Assembly: GCA_964630775.1 (NCBI GenBank)
Contig: CAZVYY010000003.1
Coordinates: 124,001 to 188,000, forward strand
Direction: 5' to 3'
Source: Anaeroglomus sp964630775
Lineage (GTDB): Bacteria > Planctomycetota > Phycisphaerae > Sedimentisphaerales > Anaerohalosphaeraceae
Length of the DNA stretch: 64,000 bases
Shown here: positions 1-8,295 of the stretch, one piece after another
Numbering within the stretch: position 1 is the first letter of the stretch
How the letters are laid out: each line of letters opens with the position of its first letter
Translations under genes and position numbers: made by a program
The notes under the pieces: model-generated
Told to the model about the DNA's origin: nothing
Database searches by the model: none
Seen by the model: only the letters and a program-made list of their open reading frames with translations

Positions 1-1
1 A

Positions 2-751
2 CCGTTTGTGACGGCCTATGCTGAACTGCTGGAAAAGTATCTGGACCATCCCAGTCCCACGGGGGTGTTGATCCTGACGGTCGGGACCTGGGACAGCCGC
101 CGGAGATTGTCGAAGAAAGTAGCGGCGGACAATCGTGCAGAATTGATTGAAGTCGGCGAGATCAAGCCCTGGCACATGAGCGGATTTGCCTCAACCTGTG
201 CCCAGGAGAAGGGCGTGCGGCTTGGACCCGGGGCGGCAGAGCTGATCGTGGAACTGATCGGCAACGAGCCGGGGCGTGTGGCGGCGGAAATTGATAAGCT
301 GATTATGTTCAAGCATCCGGCCAAGATGATTACGGTGGAGGATGTGGAGGAATTGATCGGTGTCAGCCGGATGTTCGATGCATTTGAGGTGATTGAGAGC
401 TTGTCCGGGCAGGATAAGGGAGTGGCGTTTGACCGACTGCGGCGGATGTTCCAGGCCAGCCGGGATGCTGAATATACGGTGATTGGGGCGTTTGCATTTC
501 ATTTTCGCCGGCTGTTTCGCTGCAAGGCCCTGATTGAAAAGGGCGAATCGGAGCAGGCGGCCATGCTCAAAACCGGCGTGAAATTCCCGAAAATGCAGGA
601 GAAATTCATCAAGCAGATTCGGCGGTTCAGCCTGCGTGATTTCGGGCAGTTTCTGGCGGAGCTTGGGGGGATGGATTATCAGGCCAAAACCGGACAGGGC
701 GATATCCCGTCCAATATGGAGAAGTTTTTCCTGCGAATGATGAAGTCTTAG
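2..751 (+). CDS. holA: DNA polymerase III subunit delta, 5' truncated by window edge
   Basis: Clamp-loader subunit delta, which opens the sliding clamp during replication. About 250 codons are visible and the frame stays open to the left edge, so the N-terminal part of the first ATPase-like domain (family length near 330-350 residues) lies outside the window. The remaining sequence has the expected order: the end of the Rossmann-like domain, a middle helical region with a conserved-looking NEPGRVAAEIDKL segment that matches the usual xLxxELxKL pattern, and a C-terminal collar domain rich in FRRLF and KF/Y helices. It stands alone, followed by a convergent tRNA. Assignment rests on overall pattern. 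No catalytic motif is expected because delta subunits do not hydrolyse ATP. Confidence 0.85.
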   Translation, partial: PFVTAYAELLEKYLDHPSPTGVLILTVGTWDSRRRLSKKVAADNRAELIEVGEIKPWHMSGFASTCAQEKGVRLGPGAAELIVELIGNEPGRVAAEIDKLIMFKHPAKMITVEDVEELIGVSRMFDAFEVIESLSGQDKGVAFDRLRRMFQASRDAEYTVIGAFAFHFRRLFRCKALIEKGESEQAAMLKTGVKFPKMQEKFIKQIRRFSLRDFGQFLAELGGMDYQAKTGQGDIPSNMEKFFLRMMKS

Positions 752-763
752 CAGGTTAAAAAC

Positions 764-849
764 TGCCCAGGACTGGATTTGAACCAGCACGAGGTGTAAT
801 CCCCATCAGGCCCTCAACCTGACGCGTCTGCCAATTCCGCCACCTGGGC
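764..849 (-). tRNA. tRNA-Leu (anticodon GAG)
   Basis: Folds as an 86-nt class II tRNA: acceptor GCCCAGG pairs with CCTGGGC, the anticodon stem TCAGG/CCTGA encloses loop TTGAGGG (anticodon GAG), a long variable arm follows, and the T arm contains GGTTCAAAT. The discriminator is A, as expected for tRNA-Leu. The 3' CCA is not encoded. Confidence 0.95.
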
Positions 850-903
850 TTAAAGATTTTGCAAGCGGGCCGTTTCCGGCCTAAACTTTACGACAGAACA
901 ACT

Positions 904-931
904 ATTATACTTGCCCCCCTTGATTTGGCAA
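904..931 (-). promoter_or_regulatory. Sigma-70-type promoter for tRNA-Leu(GAG)
   Basis: On the minus strand a TTGCCA (926-931) and a perfect TATAAT (904-909) are separated by 16 bases. Transcription would start near 897, about 48 bases before the tRNA. Seen by consensus match only. Confidence 0.6.
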
Positions 932-963
932 GCCTTTTTTGGGGGCATTCCGGAGAGAATGTG

Positions 964-1644
964 TTATTTTCCGCGCTGGCCGGACCAGAGCATGACCTGG
1001 AGTCGCGGGCCGAACGAAAAGCCGGTTCGCAGGCAGTAATCGGCCAGCCACATGGATTTTTCGAGGTATTGCTGGCGGTTGGTCGCCTGGGGCATCAGGA
1101 AGACATCCTGTGGGCGAACCTGACCAAGCTGGTGGATGGTGCGAACGACCTCATCAAGGTCGGCACGGGTGTCGATGACGAATTTGAGCTGATAAGGATA
1201 GGATCCCATCAGTTGGCGTATGGCGGCCAGATTCAGGCGAATCCGTTCATGGGTGGATGCCTGAATGGGGTCGGTCGGGGTGGAATTGGATAATTTAGGG
1301 CTGATACTCATCAATTCACAGGGCAAATCCGGGATAAACATGATGCCCGAGGTCTCGATGGTCAGATGTATCCCCGGCCGGCGGACCATGTTAATAAATG
1401 CCGGCAGATTGGGCTGGGTCAGGGGTTCGCCGCCCGTAATGACGACATGGTGGGCCGGATAACTCTGGATCTGTTCGGAAAGCCATTCGGGGGTGAATTT
1501 TTTTCCGGCCGAGCCGCTTTGGGCATATTGAGTATCGCACCAGCGGCAGCGTAAAGGACATCCTGCCAGCCGGAGAAACAGGCTGGGGACACCGGCCAAG
1601 CGGCCTTCGCCCTGAAGGCTGTAAAATAATTCATTAATCATCAT
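964..1644 (-). CDS. queE: 7-carboxy-7-deazaguanine synthase (QueE)
   Basis: Radical SAM enzyme that converts 6-carboxytetrahydropterin to 7-carboxy-7-deazaguanine, in the preQ0/queuosine pathway. The N-terminus INELFYSLQGEG is typical of QueE. It is followed by the cluster motif C-x3-C-x2-C (CPLRCRWC, cysteines near residues 29, 33 and 36), with the aromatic residue before the last Cys, and by VITGGEPL. Length near 226 residues is normal. The frame also allows a GTG two codons upstream. The ATG at 1642-1644 is preferred because the QueE homology begins right after it. No other queuosine gene is adjacent. It is convergent with nothing and ends near the tRNA-Leu promoter. Confidence 0.92.
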   Translation of the reverse strand: MMINELFYSLQGEGRLAGVPSLFLRLAGCPLRCRWCDTQYAQSGSAGKKFTPEWLSEQIQSYPAHHVVITGGEPLTQPNLPAFINMVRRPGIHLTIETSGIMFIPDLPCELMSISPKLSNSTPTDPIQASTHERIRLNLAAIRQLMGSYPYQLKFVIDTRADLDEVVRTIHQLGQVRPQDVFLMPQATNRQQYLEKSMWLADYCLRTGFSFGPRLQVMLWSGQRGK

Positions 1645-1722
1645 CAGCACTCAGTTTCGTCCATTTTGGCCTGAAAATCAAGCTGTTTTGGGCTGAAATC
1701 GAACAAATCCATCGAAAACCTC

Positions 1723-1750
1723 TTGCAAGCATAAGAAAAATCGCTATACT
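1723..1750 (+). promoter_or_regulatory. Promoter for tRNA-Met/tRNA-Glu (and possibly tadA)
   Basis: TTGCAA (1723-1728), a 16-base spacer and TATACT (1745-1750) lie 35 bases upstream of the tRNA-Met. Both tRNAs and tadA follow on the same strand with no obvious terminator between them. Confidence 0.55.
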
Positions 1751-1785
1751 TTTCAGACTCTGGCAGGCTTAACAAACCTGTTCAA

Positions 1786-1857
1786 GGCGGCGTAGCTCAG
1801 GGGTAGAGCGTGGGATTCATAAGCCCGTGGTCAGTGGTTCAAATCCACTCGCCGCTA
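1786..1857 (+). tRNA. tRNA-Met (anticodon CAT)
   Basis: 72-nt cloverleaf: acceptor GGCGGCG with CGCCGCT, D arm GCTC/GAGC, anticodon loop TTCATAA and T arm GTGG-TTCAAAT-CCAC. The GGCGG acceptor and the G1-T72 wobble look like an elongator tRNA-Met. The initiator type would need a mismatched first pair and GGG/CCC in the anticodon stem, and only part of that is present. tRNA-Ile with a modified CAT cannot be fully excluded. CCA is not encoded. Confidence 0.9.
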
Positions 1858-1921
1858 TTTTTTTTAAGTCAGGATTAATTCAAGGCTTAAAAACGCGGAT
1901 GGCAAGCCATTCAGCGAGCCC

Positions 1922-1994
1922 GCCCCCATCGTCTAGAGGCCCAGGACATCGGGTTCTCATCCCGGAAACAGGGGTTCGAATCCCCTTGGGGGTA
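1922..1994 (+). tRNA. tRNA-Glu (anticodon CTC)
   Basis: 73-nt cloverleaf: acceptor GCCCCCA/TGGGGGT, D arm GTC..GGC, anticodon loop TTCTCAT (CTC), T arm AGGGG-TTCGAAT-CCCCT, discriminator A. It follows tRNA-Met by 64 bases in the same direction. Confidence 0.95.
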
Positions 1995-2067
1995 TTTTCT
2001 GAAATGATGAGGCCAGGCCCGCGTCAGGGATTTTGGCGTGTGAGGTACATGTCGGCAAACAGGCTCA

Positions 2068-2556
2068 ATGGGCACTTCTGATCAAAACAATCTGGACCAG
2101 CGATATATGCGAATGGCGATTGACCAGGCGTATATCGCCGAAGAAAACGGCGATGTGCCGATTGGGGCGATTATTGTGCATGAAAACCGCGTGATTGCCC
2201 GGGCGCATAATCAGCGGCAGTTGCTCAATGACCCCACCGCCCATGCGGAGATGATAGCCTTGACGCAGGCGTCGGAAGCGGTGGGCAACTGGCGGCTGCA
2301 TGGCTGCACGATTTATGTGACGCTGGAACCGTGCCCGATGTGTGCAGGAGCACTGGTTCTGGCGAGGGTGGACCGGCTGGTCTTCGGGACCGATGACCCC
2401 AAGGCGGGGGCCTGCGGGAGCCTGTATAATATCGTGCAGGACGGCCGTCTCAACCATCGGCTTGAGATTGTCAGCGGGGTGCTGCAGGAGGATTGCCGGT
2501 ATCAATTGCAGGCGTTTTTTCAGCGGCGACGGGCAGAGAATAAAAATAGCCAATAA
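2068..2556 (+). CDS. tadA: tRNA-specific adenosine deaminase
   Basis: Zinc-dependent deaminase that converts A34 to inosine in tRNA-Arg(ACG). The cytidine-deaminase fold signatures are complete: H59-A-E61 (zinc ligand and proton shuttle) and P-C89-P-M-C92 (two zinc cysteines), with the tRNA-enzyme-specific DPTAHAEM context. Length of 162 residues matches TadA. The start at 2068 has only a weak AGG upstream. The next in-frame Met is at residue 14, and the 13 extra residues are not conserved in the family as far as I recall, so the true start could be slightly downstream. Lies directly behind two tRNA genes. Confidence 0.93.
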   Translation: MGTSDQNNLDQRYMRMAIDQAYIAEENGDVPIGAIIVHENRVIARAHNQRQLLNDPTAHAEMIALTQASEAVGNWRLHGCTIYVTLEPCPMCAGALVLARVDRLVFGTDDPKAGACGSLYNIVQDGRLNHRLEIVSGVLQEDCRYQLQAFFQRRRAENKNSQ

Positions 2557-2562
2557 AGACAC

Positions 2563-2594
2563 AGGCCGCGGCAACACCCTCTTTACCGCGGCCT
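2563..2594 (+). terminator. Hairpin after tadA
   Basis: Perfect 9-bp stem AGGCCGCGG (2563-2571) / CCGCGGCCT (2586-2594) with a 14-base loop. It lacks a clear T tract on either strand, so termination is inferred only from its position after the tadA stop and before the convergent 2630-2890 gene. Confidence 0.45.
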
Positions 2595-2629
2595 TATGCT
2601 ATGTATAACCCCTCCGGTTAACATCCTAA

Positions 2630-2890
2630 TTACCGGCTCATTCGAGCCGATATAGATGGTCTCTTTTTGGGACGTAAAATCAATAGTCCCATTCCGCACA
2701 GTGCCAGCGTGGCCGGTTCAGGAATCGAAAAGCGAGTGTGAATGAGAACATCGGCGGAATTATTGATTTCAATCGGAATTTCAAATCGATAATCATAGGA
2801 ATTCAACGTGGGAAAATCCGAAGCGAATACAGGACAAATGATAATACTCAAAATCCATCCCACTATCGAGGTAATCCATGGTTTTCTCAT
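2630..2890 (-). CDS. Very small PEP-CTERM sorted protein
   Basis: Predicted exported protein of 86 residues. Residues 1-23 form a signal peptide with a basic start, a hydrophobic core and an AxA-like end (PVFAS). A mature stretch of only about 30 residues follows, then the sorting tail IPEPATLALCGMGLLIL with basic residues after it. That tail is the PEP-CTERM signature recognised by exosortase (EpsH family). A strong ribosome site, GGAGAGG, sits 6 bases before the start codon. The mature part carries no known domain. No exosortase gene is present in the window, so processing depends on a gene elsewhere. Function unknown. Confidence 0.75.
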   Translation of the reverse strand: MRKPWITSIVGWILSIIICPVFASDFPTLNSYDYRFEIPIEINNSADVLIHTRFSIPEPATLALCGMGLLILRPKKRPSISARMSR

Positions 2891-3013
2891 TTTTACCTCT
2901 CCTCAAAAAAGCGTTTTCTCTCCAAAACTGGTATCCATGGTAAAAAAAAGAAGTTGAAAAGTCAAATGAAAATAGAATTATTATAGGACATAAAAGAGGT
3001 GGAAAATAAGAAA

Positions 3014-3087
3014 AGGCGACGGTCGGATTCGAACCGACGAATAACGGTTTTGCAAACCGTCCCCTTGAGCCGCTTGGGTACGTCGCC
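3014..3087 (-). tRNA. tRNA-Cys (anticodon GCA)
   Basis: 74-nt cloverleaf on the minus strand: acceptor GGCGACG/CGTCGCC, D stem CCC/GGG, anticodon stem ACGGT/ACCGT around loop TTGCAAA, T arm GTCGG-TTCGAAT-CCGAC. The discriminator is T, the identity base of tRNA-Cys. CCA is not encoded. Confidence 0.95.
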
Positions 3088-3347
3088 ATAAGCACTAAAA
3101 GACCCAAAGAAAGTACCGGATTTGGGCCGTTTTTGCAAGAAAAAATCCATTGTATCTGGTGCGGAAAAGGGGATTTTGGAAAATATTTTTCTTTTCCCGA
3201 CGGGTGTTTTATAATTACGAGTCTATTAAAACATCTGGATAAAGATGTAGATTGTATGTAAATAGATTGATGCAGTCTGACATTTTTTTTGGTTTTTACG
3301 GAATGCAATACGGCATATTCAAACAGTTTTAGACAATGGAGAATAAC

Positions 3348-4280
3348 GTGAGCAGGCAAAAAATTACGGTTGTGGGTGCAGGGAATGTCGGTGCGGCAAC
3401 GGCCCATATCGCGGCCCAGCGGAATCTGGGGGATGTGGTGGTGGTGGATATCGTCAAAGGACTTGCCGAGGGCAAGGCCCTGGACATGGCCGAGATGAGC
3501 GGCGTGTATCCGTTCAGCGGGCAGGTCCGCGGCACAACGGACTGGGCGGCCACAGCCAATAGCGATGTTGTGATTATTACCAGCGGCGTTCCCCGCAAGC
3601 CGGGCATGAGCCGGGATGACCTGCTGGCGATCAATGCCAAAATCGTCAAGAGCGTGACCGAACAAGTGGTCAAGTACAGTCCGAATTCGTATATTATTGT
3701 GGTCTGCAATCCGCTGGATGTGATGGTGGATGTGGCGGGCAAGGTCAGCGGCTTTCCGAAGAACCGCGTGATGGGCATGGCGGGGGTGCTGGACTCGGCC
3801 CGTTTTGCGTATTTTGTGGCCCAGGAACTGAACGTCAGTGTCGGCGATGTGACCGGCGTGCTGATGGGCGGTCATGGCGATGATATGGTGCCGCTGCCGC
3901 GTTATACGTCGGTGGCGGGGATTCCGCTGCCGGAGCTGATGGAGACTGAGACGATCCAGCGGCTGGTGGATCGCGCCCGCAACGGCGGCATAGAGATTGT
4001 CAATCTGCTGGGCTACAGTGCCTATTATGCTCCTGCGGCCGGGGCGGTTCGCATGGCCGAGGCCATTCTTCAGGATAAGAAAGCCGTATTGAGCTGCTGT
4101 GCCTGGTGTGATGGGCAGTATCATATCGGCGGGGCGTATGTAGGCGTGCCGGTGATTCTGGGCAAAGACGGCGTTGAAAAGGTCATTGAACTGAAACTGA
4201 CCGCCGAAGAACAGCAGATGCTGGATGCTTCGGTGGGCCGGGTCAAGGCCCTGGTTGCCAAAGTACGTGAGATGATTTAA
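3348..4280 (+). CDS. mdh: Malate dehydrogenase (LDH-like type)
   Basis: NAD-dependent oxidation of malate to oxaloacetate in the TCA cycle. The N-terminal nucleotide-binding motif is GAGNVG, followed by the GVPRKPGMSRDDLL mobile loop with the substrate arginines, CNPLDVMVDV, and the catalytic His in MGGHGDDMVP. About 310 residues, as in the LDH-like MalDH group. The start is set by the ribosome site: GGAG at 3338-3341 is six bases before GTG 3348. The upstream in-frame ATG at 3336 overlaps that site and has none of its own. Monocistronic and convergent with the next gene, sharing a bidirectional hairpin. Confidence 0.95.
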   Translation: MSRQKITVVGAGNVGAATAHIAAQRNLGDVVVVDIVKGLAEGKALDMAEMSGVYPFSGQVRGTTDWAATANSDVVIITSGVPRKPGMSRDDLLAINAKIVKSVTEQVVKYSPNSYIIVVCNPLDVMVDVAGKVSGFPKNRVMGMAGVLDSARFAYFVAQELNVSVGDVTGVLMGGHGDDMVPLPRYTSVAGIPLPELMETETIQRLVDRARNGGIEIVNLLGYSAYYAPAAGAVRMAEAILQDKKAVLSCCAWCDGQYHIGGAYVGVPVILGKDGVEKVIELKLTAEEQQMLDASVGRVKALVAKVREMI

Positions 4281-4301
4281 TACCCAATCTACAATGATCA
4301 C

Positions 4302-4347
4302 CTGACCTGCAATTCGGATAAATCTGTTTGTCCGGGTTGCAGGTTAG
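4302..4347. terminator. Bidirectional terminator hairpin between mdh and the GGCT fusion gene
   Basis: A 21-bp stem (4302-4322 with 4327-4347) around a TCTG loop. The four differences are all G-T type wobbles, so the RNA stem is continuous. It touches the stop codon of the minus-strand gene. A short T run follows on the plus side (4353-4356). Confidence 0.7.
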
Positions 4348-6281
4348 TGGTGCTTTTCCAGCTGCTGATTGAATAACTGAATTTGTGTTTCGACCGCACC
4401 TATGGCCCACTCAATGTAATGCCGCTTATGGTAGGGTTTATGATGTCCTTCCTGCATCAATCCATCGCGAATGGTACTCAAAAATTTCTGCAGGGACTGC
4501 AGCGGAATGGCCGCGGGATTGGCGGCCCAGCTTTTCAACTCTTCATATTCATCCTGCAATCGCGGACTACTTGCCAATTGCTTGGGGGTCAGGTAATCGC
4601 CGGGATTAATCGACAATTGCAGTCCCTTGAGCGCCAGAATCAGCGGTTCATAGTTGGCGCGGGCATCCAGCCGGATGAATTTATACTGCTGGACATAATT
4701 GGTCGGCTGGAATTTGGGTTCGGTTCCCATGTCATCTTCGCCGGTGATGGTTGAGTGTCGTTTACTGGTGCGGGCGAAAACCAGTTCTTCACCATACTGG
4801 TCGCGGCGGATTTCATCCTGACTCATGCGGGTAATGAAGACCCGTCCGGTGTCGGAAAGCTGAAGGCCGCCGCCCAGCACAAACAGACATTTGACAAATT
4901 CCAGCGGCAGCACGGTCTGATGTTCAATCTGATGACGCCGCATCTGGAATGACAGGTGCAGGCTGTGGGGCTGAATCGGGTAAAACGCGGCGATTTCGCG
5001 GATGAGCTGGCTGAGCATGCAGGGATCGGCGGTGGCGGGTTTGGAGACTTCGCCCTGGGTGGTCAGGCGTCCGGGGGCCAGTTCAAAGAAGCCGCAGCTT
5101 CCCGGTCTGAATGCTCCGGTGTGGTCGTCGATATAGCCCCCCAGTTTCCAGGTCAATACATCGAGGGCAAACCGCCCAAACCAGCGAAAGCCATCAAAGG
5201 CCGCATCTTTGTCGGATACATTTTTCAGTACGGCCCGATAGCCCAGGTTGCTGAATTCCATTTCCGCGCCCATCGGGACCAGCCCGGGCTGGAGATTGTA
5301 GCGAAGAATCTGCATGCTGCTCTGGGCGACGCGGCCGTCAAACATGCTCTCAGCGGCGGCGACGGCGAATTTGACATAGTCCAGCAGGTCGTGCCTGCCG
5401 TTGAGCGGCAGGGCCTCAAAGCAGCGTTTGAGCAGCAAATCCACAGCGGCGGTGTTGAAATTCAGCATCCGCAGCGCGATCAGCAGGGGAATGGTACGCG
5501 TGTAATAGCGTGTGGACTTGACCATCCGGTCCAATTCAAACCGGTACCGTGACTGGAGATAATATTCAAACTGGTTGAGCAGGGTCTGCCGCACCACCAG
5601 CGTCAGATAATTTTCGATATAAGGGCGGGCCTGGTCGTCGTGAAACAAATCCCTGATTGACGGCACCGGACGGGACAATTCATGCTCCAGATAAAAATCG
5701 CTGACGGCGTCCTGGCCCAGGTGGCTGATGACCAGATCGCGTTCGGTGGTGCCGATGAGTTCGCGTCTGGCCCGGCGTTCGATATCGGCATCCGGGGAGG
5801 TCTCCCCGGGTCGCGTATGCTTGGCAAAGAAGTTTTCGATGCGTTTGCGCAGCCAGAGTTCATGAATCAGGTTGACATGAAAGCGGTCGCCGAACTGCTT
5901 TTTCATATCGCGGTTGCGGTTCAGATAGGCCTGTGCCGATACCGGCCCGGTTGCGGTATTGACGGTGACGGTGTCGCGGGTGTAGAGCTTGCCTTCGTAT
6001 TTGTCAATTACCGCCATCGCCGAGGCCGGGATGTTATGGATGACGAAGCCCTGAATCTTGGAGTCCGGTTCGCGGATGGCGTAAAAATAGACGTTGTCGG
6101 GGCTGACCCGGCGGAAGCCGTCCAGCATGGCCAGTTCTGCAAACAGGACCTGCGGCTCATACACGCGGGAGGGCTTGAGGGTGAAGCTCAGGCCGCAGAC
6201 GGATTCGAAAATCGTGGGTTCCCGCAGGGAGCCGTACACAAATAAATTATAGACTGATTTTTCTTTCAACCCGGTGGGCAT
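4344..6281 (-). CDS. GGCT-like domain fused to a putative glutamine-synthetase-fold amidoligase
   Basis: 645-residue cytoplasmic protein. Residues 11-130 look like a gamma-glutamylcyclotransferase/AIG2 domain: the substrate loop FVYGSLR (14-20) and the acidic catalytic motif IDKYEG (E96). The middle (140-335) is helical and unrecognised. Residues 336-450 contain GAEMEF (338-343, two acidic residues in an E-x-E arrangement), GFFELAPG (E400) and PHSLHLSF (H439, H442). These resemble the metal- and ATP-binding strands of the COOH-NH2 amidoligases of glutamine-synthetase fold, a family reported to occur beside GGCT-like genes. The fusion would pair making and cyclising an isopeptide bond. The GGCT call is fairly sure, the amidoligase call is inference. 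Followed downstream on the same strand by no partner; alr lies upstream, 16 bases away. Confidence 0.6.
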   Translation of the reverse strand: MPTGLKEKSVYNLFVYGSLREPTIFESVCGLSFTLKPSRVYEPQVLFAELAMLDGFRRVSPDNVYFYAIREPDSKIQGFVIHNIPASAMAVIDKYEGKLYTRDTVTVNTATGPVSAQAYLNRNRDMKKQFGDRFHVNLIHELWLRKRIENFFAKHTRPGETSPDADIERRARRELIGTTERDLVISHLGQDAVSDFYLEHELSRPVPSIRDLFHDDQARPYIENYLTLVVRQTLLNQFEYYLQSRYRFELDRMVKSTRYYTRTIPLLIALRMLNFNTAAVDLLLKRCFEALPLNGRHDLLDYVKFAVAAAESMFDGRVAQSSMQILRYNLQPGLVPMGAEMEFSNLGYRAVLKNVSDKDAAFDGFRWFGRFALDVLTWKLGGYIDDHTGAFRPGSCGFFELAPGRLTTQGEVSKPATADPCMLSQLIREIAAFYPIQPHSLHLSFQMRRHQIEHQTVLPLEFVKCLFVLGGGLQLSDTGRVFITRMSQDEIRRDQYGEELVFARTSKRHSTITGEDDMGTEPKFQPTNYVQQYKFIRLDARANYEPLILALKGLQLSINPGDYLTPKQLASSPRLQDEYEELKSWAANPAAIPLQSLQKFLSTIRDGLMQEGHHKPYHKRHYIEWAIGAVETQIQLFNQQLEKHH

Positions 6282-6297
6282 ACAGGCCTGTTATTCC

Positions 6298-7446
6298 TTA
6301 ATGAACGATCCGTTTGACATGGGAATGAATCATCGTCAGAATCTCATAGCAGATGGTATCGGCCAGTTCCGCGAGGGCATACGCCCCGCAGGGGGAATCA
6401 TGCTGGTTATCCAGGACCGTGACCATCTGGCCCAGTTTGACATGGGGGACATCGGTGACGTCGAGGATGACCTGGTCCATGCAGACGCGACCGACGACCG
6501 GGGCCAGACACTGGTCGATTTTCATTTGGGCGCGGTTGGAAAAGCAGCGGCGGTATCCATCGGCATACCCGAGGTACACAATGGCCGCCAGCGTATCGCG
6601 TTTGGGGATAAACGACCGGCCGTAGCTGACCGAATGGCCGGCGGGAATCTTTTTTAACTGCGTAATCGGAGCCTGGAGTTTCAAGACCGGCGTCAGCGGG
6701 ACCGGCGGATTTTTCATCGGCCGGGAATAGTAGCCGTACATCGAGACGCCGCAGCGGACCATGTCATAATGAGCCTGCGGGATTTTCAGAGTACCGGCGC
6801 TGTTGCAGGCATGGACGATGATATCGTTGCGATTTTTAAGCTGATGTTCGGTCAGGAATCGTTCAAAACGGAATAACTGTTCGTAGGCGTAGGACAGGTC
6901 GTCTTCGTCGGCGGTGGCAAAGTGAGTCATGACCCCTGCCAGTTTGATATTGGGGCAGTCCGGCAGCCGCTGGAGGATGGCCGAGCAGATGGGTTCGTCC
7001 AGCCCGCAGCGTCCCATGCCGGTTTCGACATTCAGATGCAGACTGATACGCAGGTCCGAGCCTTTCAGGACACTGTGGACATACTCCACGCCTTCCAGCG
7101 AGGACAGTTCGCAGTGGAATCCATAGCGGGCGCACAGCTTGATTTGCTCGGGAGTATAGGCCGGGTTGACCGGCTCCAGAATCAGAATCGGTTTGCCGCC
7201 GGTCATCGGTTCGATGTGCAGGGCTTCGTAGAAGGTTGCCACGGCGAAAGCATCGACATAGTTTTTAAGAATCCCGACGACCTCGCCGATGCCGTGCCCG
7301 TAGGCGTTGGCCTTGACGACGGCACAAAACCGCGTCCGGGCCGGGCAGAAGGTGCGGAGGTTGCGGACGTTGGTCAATAACTGGTCGGAATAAATATGCG
7401 CCTGAAGGTCGGGGCGTATCAATTGAGGTAATTGTGTGGTATTCAT
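6298..7446 (-). CDS. alr: Alanine racemase
   Basis: PLP enzyme that makes D-alanine for peptidoglycan. The PLP lysine is K45 in VVKANAYGHG. The family pattern continues with HLNVETGMGRCG, HFATADE, the second catalytic tyrosine in VSYGRSF (near residue 271), GYADGYRR, and GRVCMDQ near the C-terminus. 382 residues is normal. The Shine-Dalgarno site is weak, with AGGA about 12 bases upstream. It lies 16 bases upstream of the GGCT/amidoligase-like gene on the same strand, so the two may be cotranscribed. Confidence 0.95.
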   Translation of the reverse strand: MNTTQLPQLIRPDLQAHIYSDQLLTNVRNLRTFCPARTRFCAVVKANAYGHGIGEVVGILKNYVDAFAVATFYEALHIEPMTGGKPILILEPVNPAYTPEQIKLCARYGFHCELSSLEGVEYVHSVLKGSDLRISLHLNVETGMGRCGLDEPICSAILQRLPDCPNIKLAGVMTHFATADEDDLSYAYEQLFRFERFLTEHQLKNRNDIIVHACNSAGTLKIPQAHYDMVRCGVSMYGYYSRPMKNPPVPLTPVLKLQAPITQLKKIPAGHSVSYGRSFIPKRDTLAAIVYLGYADGYRRCFSNRAQMKIDQCLAPVVGRVCMDQVILDVTDVPHVKLGQMVTVLDNQHDSPCGAYALAELADTICYEILTMIHSHVKRIVH

Positions 7447-7545
7447 GATTTATTGTGTTCCTGACTGGAGCCGCCGGGGCAGGCAGAACAGATGCACAAG
7501 GCCGGAGGTTGTCGCGAGCCGCCCTGCGGTATAAATATATATTGA

Positions 7546-8292
7546 TTACATCTTTTTTGTGTCATGACGTATTTGTCCGTACAGATGAAACAATTCCCGG
7601 AATGCCCGCAGGATGACCCGCAGCTTGGCGCCGGTGGGTCTGCCTGCGACACGGGGATAATGGCGGACGCCTTTCTGGACGATGGTGCAGCCCTGTTTGG
7701 TCGCCCGGGCCAGGACTTCGGTATCAATCAGGGCGCCGGTGCTAATCAGATTCATCGAGTCGAATATACAGCGGCGGTAGAGTTTGAAGGCACAGTCAAT
7801 ATCCCGCAGCCGCAGGCCGAAGACCAGACAGACCAGACGGGTCCAGCAGAAGGCATTGAAACGGCGTCCCAGGCCTTCCTGTCGGTTGAGTCGATAGCAG
7901 CTTACAATGTCATAGCGTTCAATCAGGGGCAGGATGTCGGCCAGCTCTTCCACATTGAACTGACTGTCGCCGTCGGTGTAGAAAACCAGCTCTTTGGCGG
8001 CCGCCCGGAAGCCGGATTGCAGGGCCTTGCCGTATCCCATATTGTGCGGGTGGTGAACGACGCGAACCTGCGGGATTTGGCGGGCCAGCCGGTCGGCAAT
8101 CGCGGCGGTCTGGTCGCTGCTGCCGTCGTTGACGATAATCACTTCAAAATCATCGGTCAGGCTCTGCAGCACGGCGACCGTCTTGCGGGTCAGCGGTTCG
8201 ACGGTGGCCTGTTCGTTGAAGCAGGGGAAAAAGGCGCTGATGGAATGGCGTTTTCCTGCGGCGGGTTTGGAAGTGTTTTCGGGTTTATCCAT
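7546..8292 (-). CDS. GT2 family glycosyltransferase (polyprenyl-phosphate sugar transferase type)
   Basis: Cytoplasmic transferase with a GT-A fold. It shows the opening SAFFPCFNEQATVEPL, the nucleotide motif IVNDGSSDQT, the GYGKALQSG segment and the metal-binding D-x-D in FYTDGDSQF, followed by DIDCAFKLYRR. This is the pattern of dolichyl/undecaprenyl-phosphate mannosyl- or glucosyltransferases. No C-terminal membrane helices are obvious in its 248 residues. It starts three bases after the stop of the large membrane protein upstream (8296-10608), so the two form an operon. The pair fits the logic of a lipid-linked sugar donor synthase plus a GT-C-type membrane acceptor enzyme. Substrate unknown. 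Confidence 0.85.
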   Translation of the reverse strand: MDKPENTSKPAAGKRHSISAFFPCFNEQATVEPLTRKTVAVLQSLTDDFEVIIVNDGSSDQTAAIADRLARQIPQVRVVHHPHNMGYGKALQSGFRAAAKELVFYTDGDSQFNVEELADILPLIERYDIVSCYRLNRQEGLGRRFNAFCWTRLVCLVFGLRLRDIDCAFKLYRRCIFDSMNLISTGALIDTEVLARATKQGCTIVQKGVRHYPRVAGRPTGAKLRVILRAFRELFHLYGQIRHDTKKM

Positions 8293-8295
8293 AGG

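Noticed and set aside
2793..4301. Long open frame on the minus strand across mdh and tRNA-Cys
   Set aside because: Overlaps the well-supported malate dehydrogenase and a tRNA, is rich in His/Arg from reverse-strand codon bias, and shows no domain.
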